A stretch of 54,679 nucleotides of DNA from TMED69 sp036130055 (lineage in GTDB: Bacteria > Pseudomonadota > Gammaproteobacteria > Ga0077536), in the NCBI GenBank assembly GCA_036130055.1, contig JAYYOR010000017.1, positions 1 to 54,679 of the forward strand. The letters are read 5' to 3'. The translations under genes and the position numbers were made by a program. This document shows, piece by piece, positions 24,375-33,213 of this stretch. The notes under the pieces were generated by a model that worked only from the letters and a program-made list of their open reading frames with translations, was not told the DNA's origin and searched no databases. Each line of letters opens with the position of its first letter. Positions within the stretch are counted from its first letter, which is position 1.

Positions 24375-26858
24375 ATGATTGTAATCTTTTCCGCAGTAAG
24401 AATGATTAGAAAGTCTAACCTTTATTTAACATTAATCTTTTTGATAACGCTATCGTTTGTTCAAGCGTACGAAGAAGTTGAGGTAATAGGCATTTCACCT
24501 AGTGGACCTGGTTTATCAGTAACTAAAAATGCGCCCTTTTCAGGTGTCTTTATTGATGAAACCCTAATTGAAGACTCAAAGCAAAACGATTCTACAAAAT
24601 TATTAGTGTCGGAAGTTCCCGGTGTAAGCGTAAATTCTGTGCAAAATGGAGTATTTCAGGATGATTTGATGTACCGCGGTTATGCTGCTTCTCCGCTGGT
24701 AGGAGTGCCTCAAGGGTTATCAGTTCTTGTAAATGGGTTTAGAATGAACGAACCCTTGGGAGACGAGCTCTTTTGGGAAATCATTCCGTTACAATCAATG
24801 AAAAGCATTAGTTTTATGAGTGGTGGTTCACCTCTTTATGGACTAAATGCGTTGGGGGGCGCAATATCTTATGAATTAAAATCCGGTCTAGATTTTGAAG
24901 ATACCGAATTGAGTGGGCTCAAAGGATCGTGGGGACGAAGTGAAATAGGAATGGAAACAGGCTTTGTTAATTCAACAAAAGAATTCGGTGTAATATTAAA
25001 TTATAAATTTTTTGACGAGAATAGTTGGCGAGAGGAATCCCCTTCTGACTATCACTCTATGTATATCAACACTCAGTATAAATCTGATTTTTTCGACTTT
25101 AATTTAGGTTATTTACACGGGAACTCTGAATTAACCGGAAATGGTGTAGTGCCTATTGGATTGTTAGTTCTTGAAAGAGATGCCATATTCACCGCGCCTG
25201 ATTCGAAATCTGCTATAGCGAATATGCTATTTTTAGAAACAGACATTGTCTTGAGCGACGATAGCAGGGTGGAGTTCGATACTTTTTTTCGTTTATCGAA
25301 GTCAAAATCGTTCAATGGTGATAGTTCAGAATTAAGTTTATGTAATTTTTCAGGTACCCAAGAGGTTTTGATAGAGGGCTTGAAACCAAATTTTTTTAAC
25401 CTGGGCCTTTCTTTGGATCAAATTTGTGGTCCAAGCAATATATTCGGTGCTTCGAGTACTGATCAACTTGAGAACGCTCTAGAAAGTAGTACTGGATTAA
25501 ATTTTGACCTAGATGAGCTCGATGATGATGAGATTTTTGGCACTGGAAGATTGTCCGATCAGGCTATAAATAATCAATCTGATAAAAAGCAAAATTCGTA
25601 CGGATTGTCATTTAATTGGTTCAAAGAATTTGACACCGAATCTGTTAAATCAAAAAATTTATTCGGCTTTCAATGGTTCGAGGGAAGATCGAGATTTTCA
25701 TCGCTTACTGAGTTGGCCAATATCAATCCGATTTCGAGGAGTACTGACGGTTTGGGTCTCGGCACTTTTTTAATTGAAGAAAGCACAATTGTTGCGACTA
25801 CAACTAATAGTTTGAGTGGCTATTTCAGTTCTTTGATTGAGGCCTATGATAAATGGACCGTGAGCATTGGTGGGCGTTATAATTATTCAAATGTTCACAT
25901 CCGAGATAAATCAGGAATTAGATCGGAATTAGATGGTTCTCATAAATTCTCACGATTTAATCCAGAACTAGGAGTAAGTTATGCGATCGATAAAACACAA
26001 TTTTTGTATTTTAGATATAGCGAATCTTCTCGTATACCAACCCCAATTGAATTATCTTGTAATGAAGAGACATTTCGAATCGCACGAGAGTTAGCCGCCG
26101 CTAGAGGGGATGATCCGAATGATATTGATTTCGAGTGTAGGTTACCTAATGCCTTCGTAGCTGACCCTCCGTTAGACCAAGTCGTTTCAAAAAACAAAGA
26201 AATCGGGTATCGAATTCAAAGGGGTTTTAATCTATTTGAAGTAAATTTTTTCTATAATGATACCCATGATGATATTCTTTTCCAATCTACGGGAAGAGGT
26301 ACCGGAATTTTTAATAATATAAACAAGACCAGAAGGATTGGTGGGGAATTAAAATATATTTTCAGGAACGAAAAGATCAAATTTTCAACCTCTTATCTGT
26401 TTTTTGACCCCACGTTTGAGGATAATTTCTCGGTCGTGAGTCCTAACCATCCGCAAGCAGATTCGGACGGACGGATTCTTGTTTTTAAAGGTGATACTAT
26501 GACGGGTGTATCGAGACATCAGGTAAAAGCGAATTTCGACTTCTTTGAGCACAGTAAATTTCCTGTGTCGATAAAAAGTCAGTATTTTTCCGGTCAATTC
26601 CTTAGAGGCGACGAGTCAAATAGTTTAAAAAAGACAGATGATTACATTAATGTTGATCTAATAATAAGAACTAAATTACAAAAAAATTTTGAAGCTTTTT
26701 TACAGATAAACAATTTATTTGATTCAAAATATGAATCGTTTGGTTTGTTAGGCGAAGATCCTCGTTCCGTTATAAGTACATTATCTGGGTCAGAATTCAG
26801 ATACTTTAGTCCAGGTGCACCTAGAGGGACTTGGCTAGGATTCGCCTTCAAGCTTTAG
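24375..26858 (+). CDS. TonB-dependent outer-membrane receptor, substrate unknown
   Basis: This 827-residue receptor has an N-terminal signal peptide (hydrophobic LYLTLIFLITLSFVQA) followed by a TonB-box-like EEVEVIG. The plug domain follows (LLVSEVPGVSVNSVQNGVF, LNALGGAISYELK). A large beta-barrel ends in GTWLGFAFKL. No CarboxypepD/SusC-type extension is seen. A second in-frame ATG at 24402 (MIRKSNLY) may be the true start, since the signal peptide begins there. There is no riboswitch or recognisable Fur box upstream, and the neighbours do not reveal the ligand. Confidence 0.87.
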   Translation: MIVIFSAVRMIRKSNLYLTLIFLITLSFVQAYEEVEVIGISPSGPGLSVTKNAPFSGVFIDETLIEDSKQNDSTKLLVSEVPGVSVNSVQNGVFQDDLMYRGYAASPLVGVPQGLSVLVNGFRMNEPLGDELFWEIIPLQSMKSISFMSGGSPLYGLNALGGAISYELKSGLDFEDTELSGLKGSWGRSEIGMETGFVNSTKEFGVILNYKFFDENSWREESPSDYHSMYINTQYKSDFFDFNLGYLHGNSELTGNGVVPIGLLVLERDAIFTAPDSKSAIANMLFLETDIVLSDDSRVEFDTFFRLSKSKSFNGDSSELSLCNFSGTQEVLIEGLKPNFFNLGLSLDQICGPSNIFGASSTDQLENALESSTGLNFDLDELDDDEIFGTGRLSDQAINNQSDKKQNSYGLSFNWFKEFDTESVKSKNLFGFQWFEGRSRFSSLTELANINPISRSTDGLGLGTFLIEESTIVATTTNSLSGYFSSLIEAYDKWTVSIGGRYNYSNVHIRDKSGIRSELDGSHKFSRFNPELGVSYAIDKTQFLYFRYSESSRIPTPIELSCNEETFRIARELAAARGDDPNDIDFECRLPNAFVADPPLDQVVSKNKEIGYRIQRGFNLFEVNFFYNDTHDDILFQSTGRGTGIFNNINKTRRIGGELKYIFRNEKIKFSTSYLFFDPTFEDNFSVVSPNHPQADSDGRILVFKGDTMTGVSRHQVKANFDFFEHSKFPVSIKSQYFSGQFLRGDESNSLKKTDDYINVDLIIRTKLQKNFEAFLQINNLFDSKYESFGLLGEDPRSVISTLSGSEFRYFSPGAPRGTWLGFAFKL

Positions 26859-26952
26859 TTTGGCAAGCCCGGGGTGTGAAGTGAGTTACTGGTTTTGGAA
26901 TACTGTTTGTAAAAAAAAATCACTCTAGTTAAAAAGAAATTAGGAGTAAAGG

Positions 26953-27690
26953 ATGACATATTGTGTTGCTGTAGCATTGGAAGAAGGTTTGGTTTTTTGC
27001 TCTGATTCGAGAACAAACGCGGGCCCAGATCGCGTTAGTAAATATAGTAAAATGCATCGTTTTTTCCATTCAAAGGATAGGGTATTTGTTATACTAAGCG
27101 CTGGTAATTTGGCCACAAGTCAAGCAGTAATGTCTGAAGTTCAACGCGACCTTGAGGGAAATACAGAATCAAAAATACTCACCACTAGTTATATATCAGA
27201 CATCGCGGAATATTTAGGGGGTCTTCTATTAAAACAAAGAAAGAAATACGAATTTTCCGTTGAGCAAACCACGATGATTGACGCTGGAGCAACCCTGATA
27301 CTCGGAGGCCAAATAAAAGGTCGTAAACCAGAGTTATATATGATTTACCCGGAAGGGAATTTTATAATCCCGCCAGAAACCCATCCGTATCTTCAAATTG
27401 GGGAAACAAAATATGGGAAGCCGATTCTGGATAGGATCATACGAAAAGAAACGCCTCACGATATAGCCATGAAATGTGCATTGGTTTCAATTGATAGCAC
27501 GATGCGTTCTTCGGGAACGGTTGGCCCCCCTATAGAGTGTCTTTTTTACAGAGCTGATAGCTTACAACCGCATGAGCGTTATTTAGTATTTGAAGAAAGT
27601 AATTCCTATCTGGTTAAAATAAGAACACTATGGGACGAAAGTATAAGAGAGGCTTTTAACCAACTGCCAAACCCGGCAAATGATTTTTGA
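26953..27690 (+). CDS. Anbu, proteasome-like peptidase (HslV/20S beta homologue)
   Basis: This 245-residue protein belongs to the Anbu family (COG3484), bacterial relatives of the proteasome beta subunit. The N-terminus MTYCVAVALEEGLVFCSDSR has the threonine right after the initiator methionine, which would become the nucleophile, and the SDSRTNAGPD segment is typical. Anbu forms open-helical rings in crystal structures; natural substrates are unknown. AGGAG precedes the start. Its 3' end overlaps the convergent metallopeptidase gene by 35 bp, and alpha-E and ATP-grasp genes lie beyond it, the set with which Anbu is known to associate. Confidence 0.92.
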   Translation: MTYCVAVALEEGLVFCSDSRTNAGPDRVSKYSKMHRFFHSKDRVFVILSAGNLATSQAVMSEVQRDLEGNTESKILTTSYISDIAEYLGGLLLKQRKKYEFSVEQTTMIDAGATLILGGQIKGRKPELYMIYPEGNFIIPPETHPYLQIGETKYGKPILDRIIRKETPHDIAMKCALVSIDSTMRSSGTVGPPIECLFYRADSLQPHERYLVFEESNSYLVKIRTLWDESIREAFNQLPNPANDF

Positions 27691-28672
27691 GCCTTTGGTT
27701 GAACTTTTCTATTAACGCTAACTTGCTTCTAGTTACTTCGTTAATAATAAAAGGGTAGTTGTCCTCAATGCCCACACTTCGATTGATTTCGTTAAGACTT
27801 ATAGACGTATCTTGCCATTGGGAAATTTTCGTAAAAATATCTGACTTAGCTGAAAAATTATTAATCAGTCCAAATTCAGCAGCAGTCTCCAGACTCTCTT
27901 CGATACTTAGATAGTGACTCCACGTTTCTGCCCAATCTTCTAGATGATGCGCACTCGCATAGGGAGTTATGAAACTATTCTCCCAATTCAGTGGTGGGCC
28001 GTGCTTATAGAAATTAGCAAGAGCTTCGTTATAAGGCGACGCTCCAAAAGAGCAAAACAACTCTTCATATTCCGTCTGAATTTCCGGAAAAAGATGGATA
28101 AAATTATAAAAATGGTGTCCAGACTCGTGTCTAAAATGGCCTAATACTGTTCGATATATTTGATTGGTCGCTTCTTTTTGTTGCGCCCGAAAGACTGGAT
28201 CGGCTTCATTAAGGTTTATGGTAACTATACCGTTTAAATATCCAGTCGAAATGTACTTTTTATAAACGTCAGGGTTTGTCCTTTGATCCTCGATAAAGTC
28301 AAAAGAAAATCCGTATTTTTCTGACCACCTTTTTGGAAAACACGGTATATCTTCTTTCCGAAGGGAATAAATCAATCTTTTTTTTGCCGCTTCTAAAATT
28401 TTCCATTTTTCAATATTTTTTTGATTACTTAAATTGGGAATAGTCCTATTGAATTCGCATCCAAAGCAAAGTCCATTGGGGGATTCTTCTGACGCCAACC
28501 AGTTACAAACCCCATAATCAATTCCATTTCGGCAAAGCTTATTATCACTTTTATTGCTGATGCATTTAAATGATCCTTTTTGAATATCAAAAGCAATCTC
28601 ATTTTCGCACTTGACGCAGGTTCTGCTGTCAAAAAATAGTTCGGCCCCGCACTCACAGAAAAACCGTTTCAT
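27656..28672 (-). CDS. Zinc-ribbon putative metallopeptidase (COG4307/PF15887-like)
   Basis: This protein of 338 residues starts with zinc-ribbon cysteines (FFCECGAELFF, RTCVKCENE and later CRNG, CNWL, CFGCEF). A zincin-type active site, HESGH within LGHFRHESGHHFYNF, lies near residue 185, with downstream acidic residues (EALANF, EDWAETW) as likely third ligand. This layout fits the COG4307 metallopeptidase family. I took the ATG at 28672, preceded by AAAGG, rather than the TTG 15 bp further upstream. It follows alpha-E directly and ends inside the 3' end of anbu, suggesting a role in the same proteolytic set. Confidence 0.82.
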   Translation of the reverse strand: MKRFFCECGAELFFDSRTCVKCENEIAFDIQKGSFKCISNKSDNKLCRNGIDYGVCNWLASEESPNGLCFGCEFNRTIPNLSNQKNIEKWKILEAAKKRLIYSLRKEDIPCFPKRWSEKYGFSFDFIEDQRTNPDVYKKYISTGYLNGIVTINLNEADPVFRAQQKEATNQIYRTVLGHFRHESGHHFYNFIHLFPEIQTEYEELFCSFGASPYNEALANFYKHGPPLNWENSFITPYASAHHLEDWAETWSHYLSIEESLETAAEFGLINNFSAKSDIFTKISQWQDTSISLNEINRSVGIEDNYPFIINEVTRSKLALIEKFNQRLKNHLPGLAVG

Positions 28673-28676
28673 TATG

Positions 28677-29600
28677 TTACCTTTCAAACCATTGTTGATA
28701 GAGGGTTTTATTGATTTTTATTAGTCCTTCTTGGAATTCTTCGTTAAATTTATTTATCAGTCTATAGTCGGTAATATCAGATTTATATTTATTGACGAGT
28801 CGTTTTTGTCTTTTCAAAATCTTCTTTATTTCATAATTATCTGGAAGATTCGTTACTTCTTGGTCGATACTACTGACACAGTGAATTATTGACCTTGGGA
28901 AATCATTGCAATTTAGGATGAAATCTAAGGTTTGTTCTTTACTTATAACGGGGCCTTTAATTCTTCTAAAAGCGCTTCTCGCATAAAGGGCGTCTAACAA
29001 AGCGCCCCACAGAAAAGCTTGTAAATCAATATATCGCTTTTCTCGAGATATGATATCGCCTCCTGCTACCTTTAATATCCTTGCGGTCATGTCAGCTCTT
29101 TCGATTTTTCGGCCAATTGAAATAAATCGATAAGCTTCGTCTCTAGGTAATGAGCTTTCTATTAAACCGTTTAAAGCTTGAAACCTTTTAATTATTTCTT
29201 CTAAGAAGACTAAACGATTTCTTCTCCCAATCGATTTCATCGCATTTTCGTCCGTGTAAAGATACAATTGATTGGCTTGCTCCCATACATCCTCAGGAAG
29301 AACATCACGTGTTGTTCGTACGTTTTCTCTTGCACTATTTACTGAATAGGTAATGCTATTAGAAACATTAAGTCTGCTAATAAGAAATCTGTGGACATTT
29401 GCTTCATTTCTTGAACTAAAAATATGGTCAAATGTTTCTTCAGCATCTAGAATTTCAATAAGTATGAACCAGTCTGGTTCGGCACCTAACGGAATATCAA
29501 AAATCAGATGATTGTAACTTTGAATTAGTCGGGCAATATTTTCAGAACGCTCTAAATACCGTGACATCCAATACAGTCTCTCCGCAACACTTGATAACAT
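28677..29600 (-). CDS. Alpha-E domain protein (DUF403)
   Basis: This 307-residue, largely helical protein opens with the signature MLSSVAERLYWMSRYLERSENIARL, diagnostic of the alpha-E family (COG2307). These proteins are always found next to circularly permuted ATP-grasp proteins. They are proposed to be part of a peptide-synthesis or tagging system, but no reaction has been shown. The start overlaps the ATP-grasp stop by one base (TAATG), and the gene ends 4 bp before the metallopeptidase ATG. Confidence 0.92.
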   Translation of the reverse strand: MLSSVAERLYWMSRYLERSENIARLIQSYNHLIFDIPLGAEPDWFILIEILDAEETFDHIFSSRNEANVHRFLISRLNVSNSITYSVNSARENVRTTRDVLPEDVWEQANQLYLYTDENAMKSIGRRNRLVFLEEIIKRFQALNGLIESSLPRDEAYRFISIGRKIERADMTARILKVAGGDIISREKRYIDLQAFLWGALLDALYARSAFRRIKGPVISKEQTLDFILNCNDFPRSIIHCVSSIDQEVTNLPDNYEIKKILKRQKRLVNKYKSDITDYRLINKFNEEFQEGLIKINKTLYQQWFER

Positions 29601-31036
29601 TATCCTTTTTCCTCGATTATCCAGGTATCTTTACTTCCACCGCCCTGAGAAGAATTCACTACTAATGAACCTTCTTTCAAGGCAACACGGGTTAACCCTC
29701 CCGTGCTAACCCAAGAATTCTTGCCGCTTAGAATAAACGGTCTCAAGTCAAGGTGTCTGGGCGCTGAATCGCCTTGTATAATTGTGGGCGCCGTAGAAAG
29801 TGAGAGTGTGGGTTGAGCCACGAACAAATCCGGGGTCTTTTTGAGTAGTTCTGTGAATGTCTTTTTCTCTGCTAAGGTGCTGTTAGGACCAATAAGTATT
29901 CCTTTCCCTCCAGACTCGTTCACTGGTTTAACTACTAGTTTGTCTATGTTTTTTATAACATAGTCGGCAGTATCGGGCTCACGGCAAAGAAACGTTTCAA
30001 CATTTTTAATAAGTGGTTCTTCATTAAGGTAAAAGCGAATCATTTTTGGAACATAAGCGTATATTGCTTTATCGTCCGCAATACCAGAACCAGGCGCATT
30101 AACGATCGACACATTGCCTTCTCTCCATGCTCGTATTATTCCTTTGCAACCTAGTAAAGAGTCTTTTCGAAAAATTTCGGGATCGAGAAACTCTTCGTTG
30201 ATTCTTCGATAAATAACGTCAACTTTCACAAGTCCGGAGACTGTTTTCATGTATACCATGTTTTTTTTATCGACGATCAAATCACTTCCTTCGACCAACT
30301 CGACTCCCATTTGCTGAGCCAGAAATGCATGCTCAAAATAGGCTGAATTGTATATTCCAGGTGTTAGCACCGCTATGCAGGGACGTCTTTCAGCGGAAAA
30401 CGAAAGGGAACTAAGAGTTTTGTATAATTGGGCAGGATAGTCGTCAACAGGCAACACGCTATGATCAGAAAAAAGATCGGGTAGTATCCTTTTAGTAATT
30501 TCTCGGTTTTCTATCATATAGACCACACCTGATGGTACTCGCAGATTATCCTCTAATACTTGAAATTCACCTTGATGATTGCGAATCAGATCAGAACCAC
30601 AGATGTGAGCCCAAATTTTATGTTTTGGTTTAATTCCAATACATTCTTTCCTGTAGTTTGGCGAGTTCAAGATAAGTTCTTCTGGAATTATTTTTTCACG
30701 AAGGATTCTATTTTCGTTATAGACATCATGTATAAAATGATTAAGTGCTTTTGTTCTCTGAATTAGTCCCTCTTGTACTTTTGTCCATTCTGTTGCTGAA
30801 ATTATTCGGGGAACAATATCGAATGGCCATGCTCTGTCTAAATTACTTCCTTCTGAATAAACAGTATAGCTGATGCCCATTTCTTTTACGGTTAGGACGG
30901 CTGCGTCTGAACGTTCTTTGATTTCTTCTTTTGTCGCTTGGTTAAGCCACTTCACAATCAAACGGGATGCTCTACGGGCATTACCTGAGTTAGTCAGCAA
31001 TTCGTCGAAATGCTTTTTTGGATGATATAATTTCAT
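29600..31036 (-). CDS. Circularly permuted type-2 ATP-grasp protein (DUF404/DUF407)
   Basis: This 478-residue protein belongs to the COG2308 family of permuted ATP-grasp ligases. Characteristic stretches are RAWPFDIVPRIISATEW, FQVLEDNLRVPSGVVYMIENR, RRINEEFLDPEIF, KPVNESGGKGI and the C-terminal RVALKEGSLVVNSSQGGGSKDTW. ATP-grasp enzymes make amide bonds through an acyl phosphate, so it could link an amino acid or peptide to an acceptor. It heads the three-gene group with alpha-E and the metallopeptidase, 129 bp after the AlkB-type gene. The transglutaminase often found with this pair is not in the window. Confidence 0.93.
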   Translation of the reverse strand: MKLYHPKKHFDELLTNSGNARRASRLIVKWLNQATKEEIKERSDAAVLTVKEMGISYTVYSEGSNLDRAWPFDIVPRIISATEWTKVQEGLIQRTKALNHFIHDVYNENRILREKIIPEELILNSPNYRKECIGIKPKHKIWAHICGSDLIRNHQGEFQVLEDNLRVPSGVVYMIENREITKRILPDLFSDHSVLPVDDYPAQLYKTLSSLSFSAERRPCIAVLTPGIYNSAYFEHAFLAQQMGVELVEGSDLIVDKKNMVYMKTVSGLVKVDVIYRRINEEFLDPEIFRKDSLLGCKGIIRAWREGNVSIVNAPGSGIADDKAIYAYVPKMIRFYLNEEPLIKNVETFLCREPDTADYVIKNIDKLVVKPVNESGGKGILIGPNSTLAEKKTFTELLKKTPDLFVAQPTLSLSTAPTIIQGDSAPRHLDLRPFILSGKNSWVSTGGLTRVALKEGSLVVNSSQGGGSKDTWIIEEKG

Positions 31037-31165
31037 CTGAATCCCTTTTTGACCGGTATCTTAACAATAATGGAGTTAGCTCAAATTTTCTAAATTTTTT
31101 TCTTATAAGGATATGCAAAACATATTGTGTGAATTTACCGAGGACTGAATATTGCTTAAATAGCT

Positions 31166-32236
31166 TTAAATTTTGTTGAACCGTTTTTCCCAAGCTAAAA
31201 CTCTAGGATTCATTGTCTTAAACCAAATAGGGGGAACAAGGCTTAGAATAATCATTACAGGATATCCAAACGGAAGCTGGGGTGCCTGTGATATGGGATG
31301 ATCCTGTAAATCTAAAAAATCTCTATTGCTTTTGGCATGGTGGTCTGAATGTAGCTGTAGATTAATTAGAAGCCAATTACTCGCTTGCTCATTCGAGTTC
31401 CAGCTATGATGAGGTTTGGTAGATTCAAACTTATTTAAACCTAAAGATTTCCGTCGGAGACCATAATGTTCAATATAGTTTGCCAGTTCTAGGTGTAATA
31501 TTGCTACAAGGGCTTGGACAATAAAAAATAATAATCCTGAAGTTCCTCCTAGTATTACTGCGATACTTGTAAAGACTAAGGCTAGGCCGGAGTAACGCCA
31601 AAATGGGTTTTTCAGTGAATAGCCCTTCATTCCTTTTTTTCGGAGTCGAGTTGTTTCTTCATTCCAGGCAGAAATGAAACAAGAAGGAATAACCCGTAAT
31701 AAAAATTGAAAGAAATTTTCGTTGAATTTGGCGGTTGCTGCATCCCGTGGTGTCCCTACATATCGATGATGAACAAGCAAGTGCTCGCTTCTAAAGTGAC
31801 CATATAAAACGAGAGCCATGAGGATGTCAGCGAGCCATCGTTCTTTGTTGGCCTTTTTATGCATTAGTTCATGGGCAAAGGTAATCCCAATTGAACCAGA
31901 CACAATACCCGTAACGAAAGCGACGCCAATTATCTCCGCTATTTGAATAGTTCCATTATTTGAAATTGCATGAATACAATAGACCAAAAGAATAAATTGG
32001 ATTAGAGGCCACAGTTGGATTAGGTTCGGTATAAAATTATTTTCTTGGTTCCATATTGGTTCCTTCCTGTATTTATAACGCTTCAGCAAAAAATCGGTTA
32101 TTGGAATTAAAACATATCCAAATATGGGAACGCCCAGCATAAATAAGCCGCCGAATTCAATCGCTAAAATTAGTAAAGGCACAAAAAAGAGATGGAGTGC
32201 AAACCGATAAGAGTGTAAGAATTTGAGAAATTGCAT
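31166..32236 (-). CDS. AlkB-family membrane di-iron hydroxylase (alkane 1-monooxygenase-like)
   Basis: This 356-residue membrane protein has four to six hydrophobic helices and the histidine boxes of the AlkB/fatty-acid hydroxylase superfamily: HELMHK (about 122), EHLLVHHRYVGTP (about 148-160) and LQLHSDHHA (about 290-298). The motif NYIEHYGLRR is characteristic of alkane monooxygenases. True AlkB oxidises terminal C-H bonds of alkanes using rubredoxin. Here no rubredoxin or rubredoxin reductase is adjacent. The second box differs from the usual EHxRGHHxxVATPxD, so alkane specificity is only inferred. It sits between a small lipoprotein and the ATP-grasp gene on the same strand. Confidence 0.85.
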   Translation of the reverse strand: MQFLKFLHSYRFALHLFFVPLLILAIEFGGLFMLGVPIFGYVLIPITDFLLKRYKYRKEPIWNQENNFIPNLIQLWPLIQFILLVYCIHAISNNGTIQIAEIIGVAFVTGIVSGSIGITFAHELMHKKANKERWLADILMALVLYGHFRSEHLLVHHRYVGTPRDAATAKFNENFFQFLLRVIPSCFISAWNEETTRLRKKGMKGYSLKNPFWRYSGLALVFTSIAVILGGTSGLLFFIVQALVAILHLELANYIEHYGLRRKSLGLNKFESTKPHHSWNSNEQASNWLLINLQLHSDHHAKSNRDFLDLQDHPISQAPQLPFGYPVMIILSLVPPIWFKTMNPRVLAWEKRFNKI

Positions 32237-32259
32237 ATATAATTATGGTCCTTCAGGAT

Positions 32260-32547
32260 TTATGGTGCTTGGCAGAATTCATCAGATAAAAAGGGAATCT
32301 TGAGGCTCCCGTTTTTTTCTTCAATGTATCCTTTTTCGGCGAGACAAGCTTTGAATTTGCCTGCGGAGCAGGTTTCACGCTCGGAGTAGGGTGTTTTCAT
32401 AATTACTTTCGATTCGTCCAAACAAATTTTTCTTGCGGCTTTTAACGATTCTAATGTTCCTGGCCCGTTATAATTAATGGTAGTTTGATTGCAGCCACTT
32501 GTAAGTATAATTATAGCGACGGTAGCAAAAGTTAGTATTTTGTTCAT
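32260..32547 (-). CDS. Small lipoprotein, function unknown
   Basis: This 95-residue protein has a lipoprotein signal sequence: hydrophobic LTFATVAIIILTSGC with the lipobox cysteine at residue 19. The mature part contains four cysteines (KICLDES, ETCSAGK, KACLAEK, DEFCQAP), which may form two disulfides in the periplasm. No known family is recognised. It lies 23 bp upstream of the AlkB-type gene and 12 bp after the nitroreductase gene, so it is probably part of the same transcript. Confidence 0.7.
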   Translation of the reverse strand: MNKILTFATVAIIILTSGCNQTTINYNGPGTLESLKAARKICLDESKVIMKTPYSERETCSAGKFKACLAEKGYIEEKNGSLKIPFLSDEFCQAP

Positions 32548-32559
32548 CTTTTATCTAAA

Positions 32560-33213
32560 TTAATCAGGTTGTGTTGTCTGACCCCACTTGTCAAAGAAGG
32601 TTAGCTTCGAAGAGGGTAATCTTGATACTGGGCCAAAATTCCCTTTTGGATAGCCTATAGGAATTACTGCAACTATTCCATATTCTTCTGGAATATCTAA
32701 TCTATGACAAAGTTCGCTTTCAAATACTTGGTGCATTGTGGTTAGACTTGCCCCTAATCCTTTTGCTCGACAAGCCAGCAGTATATTCTGTACGCATGGG
32801 TAAACTGAACCGGGTGAAGGAGGAGCCAACCCTATTCGGTCTTTTGCATCCACGGAAAAAGGCCAGTCTCTCTTCCCGCAAACAATTAACAAGATAGGTA
32901 CGTCCTTCATTGTTTTACCAAACTCCATTGCCGTACGTAGGTTTCTTGCATTTTTTGAGGTGTCCGATTCGTCGGGAAGGATTGGCGTGAACCTCAGTTT
33001 CATTGCATCATCGTAAGCCTTTCCAAACCACGCTTTTTCTTCGGGGTTTTCCAGAACTATAAATTTATACGGTTGGGTATTAAGTGCGTTCGGAGCGCAA
33101 ATGGCAGCATCTAAAATTTCTTCAATGACTTCCTTTTTGACAGAGTCGGACTTCAGGCGGCGCATCGGCCTCATATTTTTCATTACGAAAAACAAGTCGT
33201 TTTCATTTTGCAT
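32560..33213 (-). CDS. Nitroreductase family oxidoreductase
   Basis: This 217-residue flavoprotein-type enzyme has the nitroreductase fold signature: the N-terminal FMN phosphate-binding RPMRRLKSDSV, the ICAPNALNTQPYKFIVLENPEE segment in the first third, and the GLGASLTTMHQ region in the C-terminal half. Members reduce nitro compounds, quinones or related electrophiles with NAD(P)H; some act in flavin or thyroid-hormone-like chemistry. The physiological substrate is unknown. The start overlaps the fumC stop by one base (TAATG), pointing to translational coupling. Confidence 0.86.
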   Translation of the reverse strand: MQNENDLFFVMKNMRPMRRLKSDSVKKEVIEEILDAAICAPNALNTQPYKFIVLENPEEKAWFGKAYDDAMKLRFTPILPDESDTSKNARNLRTAMEFGKTMKDVPILLIVCGKRDWPFSVDAKDRIGLAPPSPGSVYPCVQNILLACRAKGLGASLTTMHQVFESELCHRLDIPEEYGIVAVIPIGYPKGNFGPVSRLPSSKLTFFDKWGQTTQPD

